64,000 bases of DNA. Source: JAFAMS01 sp963715815 (GTDB lineage: Bacteria > Vulcanimicrobiota > Vulcanimicrobiia > Vulcanimicrobiales > Vulcanimicrobiaceae). The position numbers and the translations under genes are program-made. The notes below the pieces were generated by a model, which saw nothing but the letters and a program-made list of their open reading frames with translations, was not told the DNA's origin and did no database searches. Where the stretch lies: assembly GCA_963715815.1 (NCBI GenBank), contig OY970278.1:1-64000 (forward strand). The letters are read 5' to 3'. Below, one piece after another: positions 18,638 through 28,123 of the stretch (position 1 is the stretch's first letter; each line of letters starts with the position of its first letter).

Positions 18638-19374
18638 GCTTGGTTTTCGAGCGCTTTCATGCGGCTTTCGTAAAAGAGCCACGTGCTTGGCGTGATTGCG
18701 TTCACTCCGCTAAAAGGAGTGTCGAATTCCTTGATTACGACGAACATGATCGTGATGAGCGCGGCTAGAATTCCAGTCATCAAGAGCTGCACGATACGGT
18801 TCTGGACGCCGAAGAAAAATGTGAAACCCAGCGTCGCCGTCGCTCCCGCGATCAAGCCAAACCAAAGAATCGGGGATACGGAAGCGCTTGTCGCAAGAAT
18901 GCGCTCTCGTCGCGCGTCGAAGGTGCGGAGCAGCTCCTGCATCGCGATCTGATGCGCATCCTGTTGCCCCGTGTTTGCCGGCGAAAATGTTTCGATCTCT
19001 CGGGCAATGTTTTCGACATCGGAAACGGCGCTGAGCGCCAGCGTTCCCTTCGTCATTTCCGGCCATTCCTTCGTTATGACGTCTTCGACGTATCCGCGCA
19101 AGTCAGCACGAATTTGGTGGCGGAGCGGTTGCGGAAAGGCCTCGGCCGTGTGATAGAGGTCGAAAATCGCAGCAGCCTCGGCATCGACGTGGTTCTGAAC
19201 CTCACCGTACTTCTCCCAAACGACGACCACGACGAAGCCCAGTACGACCGCATATGTTACGGCGATGGCCGAATAGATGAAGCCGGCAACATTGTTTTGC
19301 TCCACGAGTATTCGGGGACGGACGCAACGTTGCACGACGTAGTGCACGCCGATTGAGAGCGCAACGGCGACCAC
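18634..19374 (-). CDS. DUF4239 (bestrophin-like) membrane protein
   Basis: 246 residues with two N-terminal membrane segments (VAVALSIGVHYVV; FIYSAIAVTYAVVLGFVVVVVW), a soluble helical domain and two C-terminal membrane segments (ILWFGLIAGATATLGFTFFF; LLMTGILAALITIMFVVI). The YAVVLGFVVVVVWEKY and DAEAAAIFDLYHTAE words are characteristic of DUF4239. The role is unknown; a channel function has been suggested for related folds. The GTG start at 19374 is the first after an in-frame stop. Its stop overlaps the end of the convergent DUF4097 gene. Confidence 0.75.
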   Translation of the reverse strand: MVAVALSIGVHYVVQRCVRPRILVEQNNVAGFIYSAIAVTYAVVLGFVVVVVWEKYGEVQNHVDAEAAAIFDLYHTAEAFPQPLRHQIRADLRGYVEDVITKEWPEMTKGTLALSAVSDVENIAREIETFSPANTGQQDAHQIAMQELLRTFDARRERILATSASVSPILWFGLIAGATATLGFTFFFGVQNRIVQLLMTGILAALITIMFVVIKEFDTPFSGVNAITPSTWLFYESRMKALENQA

Positions 19375-19401
19375 AACTGCGGCCGTATCGAAGAAAATCG
19401 G

Positions 19402-19950
19402 TTAGGCACCCCATTTAGGCAGTTCGATGCCGAACTGCTTCGCGTACTCGGCGTTCAACCGCTGCCAACCCTCAAACTGCATCGTTTGGGGGCCTGCCAT
19501 ACGCGCGATTGGAGTTCCGCTCAGATACAGATCCAACGCATCGAGTCCAATGTGCCATCCGGCTGCACCCATCGAGATGTAGCTGCGATCGATAACCGTC
19601 CACAATGTTAGGCGCGTTCCGCCGCCCGCGGCTTCGAGCTCCCACCGCGTCTCGTTCTCGCCCGACGAATACTCAAGAACCTTTGGAGCCTCGGCTCGCT
19701 TAACTTTCGCCTCGATTGCCGTAGGTGCTCCGATCCATGTGAGCTTCACCGTAGCGCCAACCTCACCGAGGCTTCCATCTACGTCGAAGGGTGCCCATTC
19801 GCGCAATTGCGCGGGGTCGATGAGCGCCTGCCAAACTTTTTCCGGCGAGTGATGCAGCTCTTTCGTGAGAACGAGCGTCCACTTCTCTCCGTCCTTCTCT
19901 ACCTTCGCCATGTTGGCTGGACCCGGCGCATATTGCTCGCGAGTGCTCAT
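19402..19950 (-). CDS. SRPBCC / AHSA1-type protein
   Basis: 182 residues. It has the START-like pattern of the AHSA1 family: LTKELHHSPEKVWQALIDPAQLREWAPFD, then ETRWELEAAGGGTRLTLW and a C-terminal helix. Such proteins often bind a hydrophobic ligand; many sit beside ArsR regulators, but none is visible here. The ATG at 19950 is chosen because AAAGGAG stands 4 nt before it; an upstream in-frame ATG at 20025 adds only a basic, non-conserved stretch. Confidence 0.8.
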   Translation of the reverse strand: MSTREQYAPGPANMAKVEKDGEKWTLVLTKELHHSPEKVWQALIDPAQLREWAPFDVDGSLGEVGATVKLTWIGAPTAIEAKVKRAEAPKVLEYSSGENETRWELEAAGGGTRLTLWTVIDRSYISMGAAGWHIGLDALDLYLSGTPIARMAGPQTMQFEGWQRLNAEYAKQFGIELPKWGA

Positions 19951-20107
19951 CTCATTTTCTCCTTTTCTTCTTTTTGGTCGATGTCGGATACATATGGTCG
20001 AGGTGACGTTCAAGAGCATCGACATGAGCGGACCAGAATTGACGGAACTGAGCCAGCCACACGTCCACCTCTTTAAGAGGTGCGGGTTTCAGCCGGTACA
20101 GTATACG

Positions 20108-20704
20108 TTACCAGCTCTTGAGCGCCAACCATGCAAACGACCGCTCCACAAACTCCTTCGCGTTCCGATCCATGCATTTTCCGTGAGCGACGATCAGCTT
20201 CTCGAAATCCCAGGACAGAATTTTCGCCAACGATTGGCGCGCCAGGTTTCGACGCGTGAACGTAAAGCGGGCATCCAGCGGCACACCGCTCCACATCCGG
20301 TAGTTCTGGATAAGGTCGGTAAAAATAAGCGTTTTCGATTCTGCGTGGAAGAACTCGAGCTCTTCGATGAAAGCATTTCCTCGGAAGAGCACTTGATCGA
20401 TATCGGTCGCCCATGCCGTTCCGCTCGCAGACGGTCCACAAAGCTCGGCCGACGGGAAAATCGCCTTCCATGATTTGAGACGCCACTTGTGAAGCGGCGT
20501 CGGCGCAACGAGATAGCGAATCGGTCCGATCTGCGAAACGCCCTGCATCTCTTCCGGTGATGCCACGATCGGCGAGTTGATCCACAGCGCTCCGTCGGTG
20601 AGTTTGACGACGATCATTCGTGTCGGAAGCTTGAACGGGCCGAGAACACTGACGGGCGGACCGTCAGCAATCCAAATGTCCGCACCAAACTCTCGTAACC
20701 TCAC
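20108..20704 (-). CDS. DUF4336 domain protein (metallo-beta-lactamase-like fold)
   Basis: 198 residues starting with LREFGADIWIADGPPVSVLG and ALWINSPIVAS, then IRYLVAPTPLHKWRLKSWKAIFP. These words are those of DUF4336, a family thought to have a degenerate metallo-beta-lactamase fold. The HxHxDH zinc signature is absent; only HKW is seen. Transcribed divergently from the ClC gene with about 60 bp between starts. No function is assigned. Confidence 0.75.
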   Translation of the reverse strand: MRLREFGADIWIADGPPVSVLGPFKLPTRMIVVKLTDGALWINSPIVASPEEMQGVSQIGPIRYLVAPTPLHKWRLKSWKAIFPSAELCGPSASGTAWATDIDQVLFRGNAFIEELEFFHAESKTLIFTDLIQNYRMWSGVPLDARFTFTRRNLARQSLAKILSWDFEKLIVAHGKCMDRNAKEFVERSFAWLALKSW

Positions 20705-20765
20705 GAAAAACCGTTCAAATCAGACGTCAGATGTCGACCACCGGGTATGCTTAGAGCATATCCAC

Positions 20766-22523
20766 ATGGCGACAGCGGTACAGCAGCCACACGTTTTTCT
20801 ACCCAGATACGTCGAAACTGACAAAGGTTACGCGCTTTATTTCGGTCGCGTGCATGTCAGTCAGAGCACGTTCATGCTTTGCGCGGCCGTACTCATCGGC
20901 ATAGGCGGCGGCTATGGTGCCGTTATTTTTCGTCACATGATCGATGGCGCAGGGTACCTCGCGTTCGATCTCATCGGCACGCGATTGCTCGGACACCTCG
21001 GATGGTTGGCAATCGTAATCGTTCCAATCATCGGCGGCATTGCAACATCAGCGATCGTGACTCGCTTCGCCTCCGAAGCGCGCGGTCACGGCGTGCCTGA
21101 AGTGATGGAGGCAGTCGCATTACGCGCCGGTCGAATGCGTCCCCGCATAATCGCCGTCAAAAGTGTCGCGTCGGCAATTTGCATCGGGTTCGGTGGCAGT
21201 TGCGGCCGTGAGGGGCCAATCGTGCAAATTGGGTCGGCGATAGGCTCCATGCTAGGACAGCTCGGTCGCGTTCCGGCGCCGATCGCGCGAACGCTGGTGG
21301 CATGCGGCGCCGCAAGCGGCGTCTCTGCAACGTTCAATGCACCGATCGGCGGCGTGTTTTTCGCGAGCGAGGTCATCCTTGGTGAATTCGCGCCCCGCTC
21401 GTTTGCAGCGATCGTAATTGCGAGTGTCGTTTCAGCCGTAATAGGACGCGCGTACTTCGGCAACCATCCGTCGTTCACGGCCGCAGCCTTCAATCTCGTT
21501 TCTCCGGCTGAACTGGTCTTCTATGCGATCCTCGGAGTAGTTTGCGCGGTCTGGGCCGCCGGCTTCGTCAAGCTGCTGTATGCGGTCGAGGACCGATTCG
21601 ACGCGCTAAAGGTACCCGGCTGGATCAAAGCGACGATCGGCTTCGGAACGCTTGGGATCATCGGTCTTTGGAGGCCGCAGATTTTTGGCGTTGGCTACGG
21701 AGCAATCGATCAGGTCCTGCGCTCGCACGTGCCACCCTCGCAAGCGCTACTTCTTTCGGTGCTCAAACCGGTTGCAACGGCGCTCACACTCGGCTCGGGC
21801 GGAAGCGGCGGCGTGTTTTCACCGTCGCTCTTCACAGGCGCGATGCTCGGCGATGCATTCGGCCGAATCGTTCACACGTTTGCACCAACGTGGACAGCAA
21901 CCGGCGCCGCGTACGGTCTGGTTGGCATGGCCGCAGTTTTCGCGGCGGCAGCCGAAGCCCCGATAACGGCAATCACGATCGTGTTCGAAATGTCGAACGA
22001 TTACTTGATCGTACTGCCACTGATGGTGGCTACGGTAATTGCGACCGTACTCGGACGACGGCTCATTCGAGGCACAGTTTACGAGCTCAAGTTGATTCGA
22101 CGCGGCATTAACTGGGCGGCCGTGCGGCACCCGCGCTTGCTCACGCGGCGCAATGTTGCATCTATTCAACGAGAACTGCCGCCGGTCGGCTATGCGGGCG
22201 AACCGCTCTCGCAGATCGCGCAACGCATTTCGACGACCGCTGAGGGCGCAATTCCCGTGTTGCGTGATGGACGTTGCGTCGGCATGGTCCCGTTCCCGGA
22301 CTTTATCGAGCATTTGCGAAGCGAGCCGCACACATCGATCGATACGATTGCGCGAGCGACCCAAACGCTCGTACCGGACGACAGCTTCGAGCGCGCAGCG
22401 ACGCTTCTCGCTGACCCAGGGATCGCGGCGCTTCCCGTTGCGGACCCGGCCACAGGAAACTTCATCGGGATGATTACGCGCCGCGACGTTCTCGAGGCCT
22501 ACCGCAGCGCGGTCGAACTGTAA
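20766..22523 (+). CDS. ClC-family chloride channel with C-terminal CBS pair
   Basis: About 585 residues, some 11 membrane segments plus two CBS domains (about residues 455-580, ending ITRRDVLEAYRSAVEL). Selectivity-filter motifs are GHGVPE (in place of GSGIP), GREGP with the gating Glu, and GSGGSGGVFSPSLF. The residue after the conserved Glu in FFASEVIL is Val, at the position of the internal proton-glutamate of E. coli ClC. This resembles channel-type rather than H+-coupled members. The ATG at 20766 fits the usual N-terminus; the frame is open further upstream but overlaps the divergent gene. Confidence 0.9.
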   Translation: MATAVQQPHVFLPRYVETDKGYALYFGRVHVSQSTFMLCAAVLIGIGGGYGAVIFRHMIDGAGYLAFDLIGTRLLGHLGWLAIVIVPIIGGIATSAIVTRFASEARGHGVPEVMEAVALRAGRMRPRIIAVKSVASAICIGFGGSCGREGPIVQIGSAIGSMLGQLGRVPAPIARTLVACGAASGVSATFNAPIGGVFFASEVILGEFAPRSFAAIVIASVVSAVIGRAYFGNHPSFTAAAFNLVSPAELVFYAILGVVCAVWAAGFVKLLYAVEDRFDALKVPGWIKATIGFGTLGIIGLWRPQIFGVGYGAIDQVLRSHVPPSQALLLSVLKPVATALTLGSGGSGGVFSPSLFTGAMLGDAFGRIVHTFAPTWTATGAAYGLVGMAAVFAAAAEAPITAITIVFEMSNDYLIVLPLMVATVIATVLGRRLIRGTVYELKLIRRGINWAAVRHPRLLTRRNVASIQRELPPVGYAGEPLSQIAQRISTTAEGAIPVLRDGRCVGMVPFPDFIEHLRSEPHTSIDTIARATQTLVPDDSFERAATLLADPGIAALPVADPATGNFIGMITRRDVLEAYRSAVEL

Positions 22524-22571
22524 ACGGTCGCTTCCGGAACAGTCGTGCTCGCAGCAGCGTTAGAGAGAAAG

Positions 22572-24830
22572 ATGCGATTCCGACGTCTTATCAGTGCGTT
22601 TGTCATCGCGGGTCTTGTCGGACCACTTGCGGCGGGCGCAGATCAAGCCCAGCCTTTCGCCTTTGGAGCCAGCGTCGGACCGGCCGCTGCATCGCGCATT
22701 GAAGCGACCGTCACGCGGACGGTCGACGGAAAGCCGGTCACGTTGCCGGCAGCCGCAGTGCCGGCGCTCGCACCCGGCGACAAGATCTCGGTTCGGTTTG
22801 TGGATTACACGCGACCGCCCGCCAAAGTGAACTATCACGTCAACGTCGCGTTCATCACCGAAACGCCACCGGTCGGCTGGCTCTACGCGAAGAGCGGAAC
22901 GAACGACCGGCTCTTTTCAAACCCACACGGGCGCCGCATCGCAACACCGGCGACGTCCCCGACGCATTTCGTTTACGGAAGTGGCGACAACCGCGGCATT
23001 CCCGTCTTCTTCATCGTCCCCGAAGACAGCAAGACACGTGGTATGGACGGCGTGCGCGACTACGTGCAAGCGCATCCGACGGATTTCAAAGACATGTCGG
23101 TTTCCTCAAACGACGCGGTCGAACGTTATAGCTGGTTTAGCGACTTTCTCTCTTCGCTTGCGCAAGGTGCGATCGATCCTATATCCGATCAGGAGCGTGT
23201 CGAAGGGATTGCGACCGCACTCGGCGCTTCGCCCGATTCGGTCAGCGCGTGCTACACGGCCGGTGCGACGTCGGGTGAAGTCGCGAACTGCGTGCAGAAC
23301 AGCTTACTCTCGGTGCAATACCAAACCAATATCGAAGCACCGACACAAGCGCAGTTTTTCGGCGGCGTTGCAAGCGCGGGGACTCCGGTTCAGCTTGCGC
23401 TTTACCTGCAACCGCTTCTCGCGATTTGGAAGATCTTCTCGCAAGACGGTCATAAAGAATACGAATATCTGCCAACTTCGCTGCGACTGACAAAACCAGT
23501 CATGCCGGGAGCCACGCCGCAACAACTCTTGATGGGACTCAAAGTTCCCACGCTCCGTCCGCCGGCAGCCTACTCGAGCGTCTTGTTTTTCACCATAGGC
23601 GATCCGGATGCGCTCGCGAATCCGCCGGCGGTTGTCAGCGATGACAAGGGCACCGGGATGTGCGCAACGTCATCGCGCGTCGAGCTTCCAGTGCATTTGA
23701 GCAAAACATCGCAATACGTCAACGACACGAGCGCGACGCTGAGTGCCGGGAATGCAGCGATACACGTTCCGATCGATCCGCGAACTGCTGCCGCACCCGC
23801 AATCGAGCGCTCGCTGCTGCGCGGCGGTCAGGCCTACGATGTGAAACTCGGCGGCCGATTCGGATTCGCTCCGCTTGCGCGGTCGCAAGAAACCGTTGCG
23901 CACATCGCAGTCCCGGGCAGTGCTTCCTGGAAGATCGAGACGGTCGCATATCATCCGGCGCTGGCCGGCGGAACACTGGACGCAATCGCATCCTCGGAAG
24001 CTGCACCGTGCTTGTCGGGCGCAGAATTGCAAATGGCGGGTAATACGCCGATTCCGCTCACGATCGATCGTCTCGACGATCGGCGCATCGAGCTGAAGGG
24101 TTCACTCGCGGCAATTCCAGCCGGAACCGCACACATTCACTTTTTTCAAGCCGACGCCGCACAGCATCGCCGCATCGCCGACGACACGACGTTCGCGGTT
24201 GCACCGGCGCCGGCCGAGGTCGACGCAAAGCAAGGACAGACCGCGTACATCGGAGATCGAGAGATTTTCTTGACGGGTAGCGGATTTGATGGGATCAGCG
24301 CAATGCGGATTGGTCCGAACGTTTATAAGAAGACACCGACGTCGCAAGCGGACGCTGCGTGCTTCATCGGACCCTCGATCGGTGGTCAAGACGTGCGCGA
24401 AGGCAGCGTCGTGACGGCTGAACTCGTTCCCTCAGCGGGGGGAAACGGAGAAGCGTTTGCGCTCGGTCTCGGCGGCGAGCGCCCCGAGCTCGCCACGGTC
24501 GGTACGACGCCGGCGGCTCCCCTTCATCACGCAAGCGATGCGCTCACGATCAATCTGGGCGCGCAGATCTTGCCGCGCCGTTTTCAAGTTCGAATCCGTC
24601 AAGAGCCCCAAACTACGACGCCTTGCGATGCTTTGCGCGACGATGCGACCGCAATCGCCGTACCACCGGCTGACGTGCATCGCGGTTCCGGGTCGAGCGC
24701 GAACATTACGTTTGCGGCCGGAGACCTTCTACACGACGATGCGTTCGGGACGCTGCAGATTCAGATCGTCGACACGGTGACTAAGCGCGCCAGCGATTGG
24801 AGCGATCTGGGCGGCCAATTCACGCAGTAG
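22572..24830 (+). CDS. Large exported protein of unknown function, Ig/IPT-like C-terminal part
   Basis: About 752 residues with a signal peptide (LISAFVIAGLVGPLAAGADQ). The mature protein is rich in Ala/Pro/Thr and strand-like segments. Near residue 570 the words YIGDREIFLTGSGFDGISAMRIG resemble an IPT/TIG-type Ig fold, and other Ig-like modules may flank it. No catalytic motif is seen. It follows the ClC gene by about 50 bp on the same strand. The ATG at 22572 is preferred to 22545 because it begins the signal peptide directly. Confidence 0.55.
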   Translation: MRFRRLISAFVIAGLVGPLAAGADQAQPFAFGASVGPAAASRIEATVTRTVDGKPVTLPAAAVPALAPGDKISVRFVDYTRPPAKVNYHVNVAFITETPPVGWLYAKSGTNDRLFSNPHGRRIATPATSPTHFVYGSGDNRGIPVFFIVPEDSKTRGMDGVRDYVQAHPTDFKDMSVSSNDAVERYSWFSDFLSSLAQGAIDPISDQERVEGIATALGASPDSVSACYTAGATSGEVANCVQNSLLSVQYQTNIEAPTQAQFFGGVASAGTPVQLALYLQPLLAIWKIFSQDGHKEYEYLPTSLRLTKPVMPGATPQQLLMGLKVPTLRPPAAYSSVLFFTIGDPDALANPPAVVSDDKGTGMCATSSRVELPVHLSKTSQYVNDTSATLSAGNAAIHVPIDPRTAAAPAIERSLLRGGQAYDVKLGGRFGFAPLARSQETVAHIAVPGSASWKIETVAYHPALAGGTLDAIASSEAAPCLSGAELQMAGNTPIPLTIDRLDDRRIELKGSLAAIPAGTAHIHFFQADAAQHRRIADDTTFAVAPAPAEVDAKQGQTAYIGDREIFLTGSGFDGISAMRIGPNVYKKTPTSQADAACFIGPSIGGQDVREGSVVTAELVPSAGGNGEAFALGLGGERPELATVGTTPAAPLHHASDALTINLGAQILPRRFQVRIRQEPQTTTPCDALRDDATAIAVPPADVHRGSGSSANITFAAGDLLHDDAFGTLQIQIVDTVTKRASDWSDLGGQFTQ

Positions 24831-24833
24831 GGA

Positions 24834-25082
24834 TCAACCGCCAGCACGTTTGACCTTGCGTTTCTGTTCTTCAAACCAAGTCACGACACGATCCCGGTGA
24901 TCGCCCTGGAGTTCGACGATTCCGTTCTTAGCCGTTCCACCAGTACCGCAAAGTTTGCGCAGTGCGGTCCCGATCGCATCGATCTCGTGCGGCGCTAGAC
25001 CATGGATCATGGTGACGCTGCTTGCGCGACGCCGCTCGCGGCTGACACGAATGACGCCGTCATCGGGGAATCCAGGCTTCAC
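24834..25082 (-). CDS. SUI1/YciH-type translation initiation factor-like protein
   Basis: 82 residues: IRVSRERRRASSVTMIHGL, then IDAIGTALRKLCGTGGTAKN and GIVELQGDHRDRV. This is the SUI1/eIF1 signature with its basic loop and GTGGxxKxGxxxLQGDHR motif. Bacterial YciH-type members bind the 30S subunit and affect start-site choice. No ATG/GTG/TTG lies between an upstream in-frame stop and the GTG at 25082, so the start is fixed although coding-like sequence extends upstream. Convergent with the large exported protein. Confidence 0.85.
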   Translation of the reverse strand: MKPGFPDDGVIRVSRERRRASSVTMIHGLAPHEIDAIGTALRKLCGTGGTAKNGIVELQGDHRDRVVTWFEEQKRKVKRAGG

Positions 25083-25126
25083 CCCGTCGAGTTCGTCGCC
25101 GCCCTTCGAAGGCTTGTCGCCATTAC

Positions 25127-25140
25127 CTGACTAAGGTCAG
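25127..25140. promoter_or_regulatory. Palindrome overlapping the ribosome-binding region of the MarR-GNAT gene
   Basis: CTGAC-TAAG-GTCAG is a perfect 5-bp inverted repeat with a 4-bp centre, 3 bp before the ATG at 25144. Its position between divergent genes suggests an operator for the MarR-type regulator itself. Confidence 0.4.
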
Positions 25141-25143
25141 AGA

Positions 25144-26031
25144 ATGGACCGGGCCACTGTCGAACGGGTTCGGAGCTTCAATCGGATCGTCGCCGAGCGT
25201 ACCGGGACGGTCGTCGATCGTTTCTTGGATCGGCCACGCCCCTACGGCGAGTCGCGCGTTCTGTGGCAAATCGGCCGCGACGGCAGCGACATCCGTGATT
25301 TGCGCGCCAAGCTCGGACTCGATTCAGGTTATATCAGCCGCGTGTTGCGCTCGCTGCAAAAGCAGCGTCTGATCAAAGTTGAAACGAGCGAAACGGATGG
25401 ACGCGTAAGACGCGCGACGCTCACCGCTACGGGGCGGAAGGAGCGCGAGGAGGTCGATCGGCGCGCGAACGATGCAGCACGCTCGCTGCTCGAGCCGCTC
25501 GATGCAAAGCAACGCGAACGCCTTGTTACGGCTATGCACGAAGTCGAGATTCTCCTCGGCGCCTCGCTCGTATCGTTCTCAGTCGAAGATCCGAACACAC
25601 GGGATGCGCAGTGGTGCCTCAAGCAATATTTCGCCGAGCTTGCGACGCGATTCGAAGGCGGATTCGAACCCGCGAAAAGCATCTTCGGCACTGCCGAACA
25701 CTTCAAGCCGCCCGAGGGATGCTTCGTCGTCGCGCGCTTACACGGCGATCCTGTGGCGTGCGGAGCGATCCTGTTTCTGGAAAAATCGCGCGCCTACTTC
25801 AAACGGATGTGGGTTTCCAACGCGGTTCGCGGCGTGGGCCTCGGACGGCGACTGCTCTCGGAACTGGAACGACTCGCAAGGGAGTCCGGCTCGAAGACGG
25901 CATGCCTCGAAACGCACAGCTCACTGCTTGAAGCGATCGCGATGTATCGGAAGTGCGGCTACCGCGAAGTCCCGCCGTTCAACGACGAGCACTACGCGCA
26001 CTACTGGTTCGAAAAGCGCCTAAAGGCCTAA
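25144..26031 (+). CDS. MarR-type regulator fused to GNAT acetyltransferase
   Basis: 295 residues. Residues 1-145 are a MarR winged helix (SRVLWQIGRDGSDIRDLRAK, YISRVLRSLQKQRLIKVE, DGRVRRATLTATGRKE). Residues 150-295 are GNAT (KRMWVSNAVRGVGLGRRLLSEL with the RGxGxG acetyl-CoA loop; CLETHSSLLEAIAMYRKCGY). This bifunctional architecture is known in many bacteria; the acetyl acceptor is unknown. No Shine-Dalgarno is seen; a palindrome ends 3 bp before the ATG, so the mRNA may be leaderless and autoregulated. Confidence 0.85.
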   Translation: MDRATVERVRSFNRIVAERTGTVVDRFLDRPRPYGESRVLWQIGRDGSDIRDLRAKLGLDSGYISRVLRSLQKQRLIKVETSETDGRVRRATLTATGRKEREEVDRRANDAARSLLEPLDAKQRERLVTAMHEVEILLGASLVSFSVEDPNTRDAQWCLKQYFAELATRFEGGFEPAKSIFGTAEHFKPPEGCFVVARLHGDPVACGAILFLEKSRAYFKRMWVSNAVRGVGLGRRLLSELERLARESGSKTACLETHSSLLEAIAMYRKCGYREVPPFNDEHYAHYWFEKRLKA

Positions 26032-27314
26032 GTCGCGGCGGCCGGTTGGAGCGTCGGGCGACGGCGGCTGAAACCGATCGCGAGCGACGCGCCTGCGGCA
26101 AGCAGACACATCCCGGCCGAGACATAAAACGCATTATCGTAGCTGCCTTGCGTCGTGCGAATGATACCCGCAAGAAGCGCAATCGAGCTTGCACCGAGCT
26201 GATGTCCAGCCGAGATCCAACCGAACACGAGCGGGCCTTTGTCGCGGCCAAATGCATCGACCGTGAGTCGCACCGTCGGAGGAACCGTCGCGACCCAGTC
26301 CAGTCCGTAGAACAAGGCAAAGAGCGGCAAACCGAACGGGCCTGAGATCGTGAACGCGACCGGCACGAAGAACAGCGATAGTCCGCGCAAACCGTAGTAC
26401 CAGAAGAGCAAGTAGCGGCTGTTGAGCCGATCGGTGAGAATGCCCGAGAGCGTCGTGCCGACGAGGTCGAACGCACCCATCATCGCGAGGTAACCCGCCG
26501 CGCGAACTTCGGGGATGAAATGATCGCCGCAGGCGGGGATGAAGTGGGTACCGATAAATCCGTTCGTGCTTGCACCGCAAATGAAAAATGTCCCGAAGAG
26601 TAGCCAGAAGTCACGCTTCTTCGAGGCGTCCCGCAGTGTCGAGAATGCCGTACCAACGGGATTACCGCTGCGCAGAAGCGGCGGATCGCCGCCTTCGTTA
26701 TCAGCCGTCGCACCATAGGGACGCTGGCCGACGTCTTCCGGACGATTGCGCATCAGCAGCGCAATAGGGATTGCGGTTACGAGTGCTGCGGCTGCGACGA
26801 AAAGGCCGACGTTGCGCCAGCCAAAATTTTGCGCGATGACGGCCAGGACCGGTAAGAACACGAGCTGGCCGGTCGCATTCGCGGCCGTCAGAATTCCCGT
26901 CACCGTCCCGCGGCGCTTTACAAACCAGCGCGTCGACACGGTGGCTGCAAGAACGATACCGATCATGCCGACGCCGAGTCCGACGCCGATACCCCACGTG
27001 AGCACGAGTTGCAGCGGCGTATGCACGAAGGACGTCAACGCAGTCGAGATCGCAACGACGACGAGTCCGAGGAGCACCGTTTTGCGCACACCGATGCTTT
27101 GCATGAGCGCAGCCGCGAACGGACCCATGAGCCCAAAGAGTGCGATGTTGATCGCAACGGCGATCGAAATCGTCGCCGCGGTCCAGCCCATTTCGTGTTC
27201 CATCGGCTGCATCAGCACACCGGGCGTCGAACGCGCACCGGCGGCCACCAGCAGCACGATAAACGTCAGCGGAATGATGATCCAGCCGTAATAAACGCGC
27301 GAAGTTAGGGCCTT
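26028..27314 (-). CDS. MFS transporter (OFA/MCT-like)
   Basis: 428 residues, 12 membrane segments. It begins VYYGWIIIPLTFIVLLVAAGA and carries R-rich loop 2-3 (ALMQSIGVRKTVLLGLV), typical of the oxalate:formate/monocarboxylate branch of the MFS. The ATG at 27314 has GGGGAAG upstream. It lies 48 bp upstream of nothing on its own strand except the pxpA group behind it, so it may be read through from pxpA. Export or uptake of an organic acid is likely; the substrate is not evident. Confidence 0.85.
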   Translation of the reverse strand, partial: KALTSRVYYGWIIIPLTFIVLLVAAGARSTPGVLMQPMEHEMGWTAATISIAVAINIALFGLMGPFAAALMQSIGVRKTVLLGLVVVAISTALTSFVHTPLQLVLTWGIGVGLGVGMIGIVLAATVSTRWFVKRRGTVTGILTAANATGQLVFLPVLAVIAQNFGWRNVGLFVAAAALVTAIPIALLMRNRPEDVGQRPYGATADNEGGDPPLLRSGNPVGTAFSTLRDASKKRDFWLLFGTFFICGASTNGFIGTHFIPACGDHFIPEVRAAGYLAMMGAFDLVGTTLSGILTDRLNSRYLLFWYYGLRGLSLFFVPVAFTISGPFGLPLFALFYGLDWVATVPPTVRLTVDAFGRDKGPLVFGWISAGHQLGASSIALLAGIIRTTQGSYDNAFYVSAGMCLLAAGASLAIGFSRRRPTLQPAAAT

Positions 27315-27361
27315 CATACTTCCCCTGTAACTCGGCAAGAGTTACAGAGGCTGCGCTTGGT

Positions 27362-28123
27362 TTACCGGAACCACTCTCCCAGCGGTTTGACAATGCAGCC
27401 TGCTTGCTCGAGCGCAGTACGCACGGCCGCAGCGATCTCATCTGCGCCATCGGTGTCGGCGTGGCACGCAACACTTTGTACCGATACAGAAAACTCGCTG
27501 CCGTCAATCGCGCGAACCTTTCCCTCGCGCACCATGCGAACGGCTTGCGCTGCCGCGAGCGCCGGATCGGTGATCAGAGCGCCCTTCGCTTTTCGCGAGA
27601 CGAGCGTCCCGTCAGCGTTGTATCCGCGATCGGCGCAGGCTTCCGTTGCAACGCGCGCACCCTTGCTCGTCGCAACCTGTGCGTAGCGGCTCGAGGAATG
27701 CGCAATGAGAATGAGATCCGATTCGATTGCCATCTCTGCCATCGCGGCTGCGAGCTCGTCCTCCATGTTCATCATATGATAAAGCACACCATGCGGCTTC
27801 AGGTGCTGAAGCGATTTGCCGGCCGCGCGCGCATACTCGCGCAACGCGCCGATTTGGTAGCGCACGTAGTCGCGCATCTCGCCTGGCGAAACGTCCATTT
27901 TGCGCCGCCCGAAGCCCATGAGATCGGGCAGACCCGGGTGCGCGCCCAGCGCGACGCCGTGCGTTAGAGCGAGCTTCACCGTCTTGCCCATCACCTGCGG
28001 ATCGCCGGCATGAAATCCGCATGCGATGTTTGCGGAGGTTACGTGCGGCATGATCGCCTCGTCGTACCCCATCGCGTAAGCTCCGAACGACTCGCCCATG
28101 TCGCAGTTGAGATCGATGTTCAT
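27362..28123 (-). CDS. pxpA: 5-oxoprolinase subunit A-type protein (LamB/YcsF family)
   Basis: 253 residues, full family length. Motifs: MNIDLNCDMGESFGAY at the N-terminus, NIACGFHAGDP, GAHPGLPDLMGFGRR, LKPHGVLYH and EACADRGYNADGTL. PxpA works with PxpB and PxpC in ATP-dependent opening of 5-oxoproline to glutamate. Neither partner gene is visible nearby. The ATG overlaps the stop of the binding-protein gene (ATGA), showing translational coupling with uptake and amidase genes. The upstream in-frame ATG at 28249 lies inside that gene and is rejected. Confidence 0.9.
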   Translation of the reverse strand: MNIDLNCDMGESFGAYAMGYDEAIMPHVTSANIACGFHAGDPQVMGKTVKLALTHGVALGAHPGLPDLMGFGRRKMDVSPGEMRDYVRYQIGALREYARAAGKSLQHLKPHGVLYHMMNMEDELAAAMAEMAIESDLILIAHSSSRYAQVATSKGARVATEACADRGYNADGTLVSRKAKGALITDPALAAAQAVRMVREGKVRAIDGSEFSVSVQSVACHADTDGADEIAAAVRTALEQAGCIVKPLGEWFR

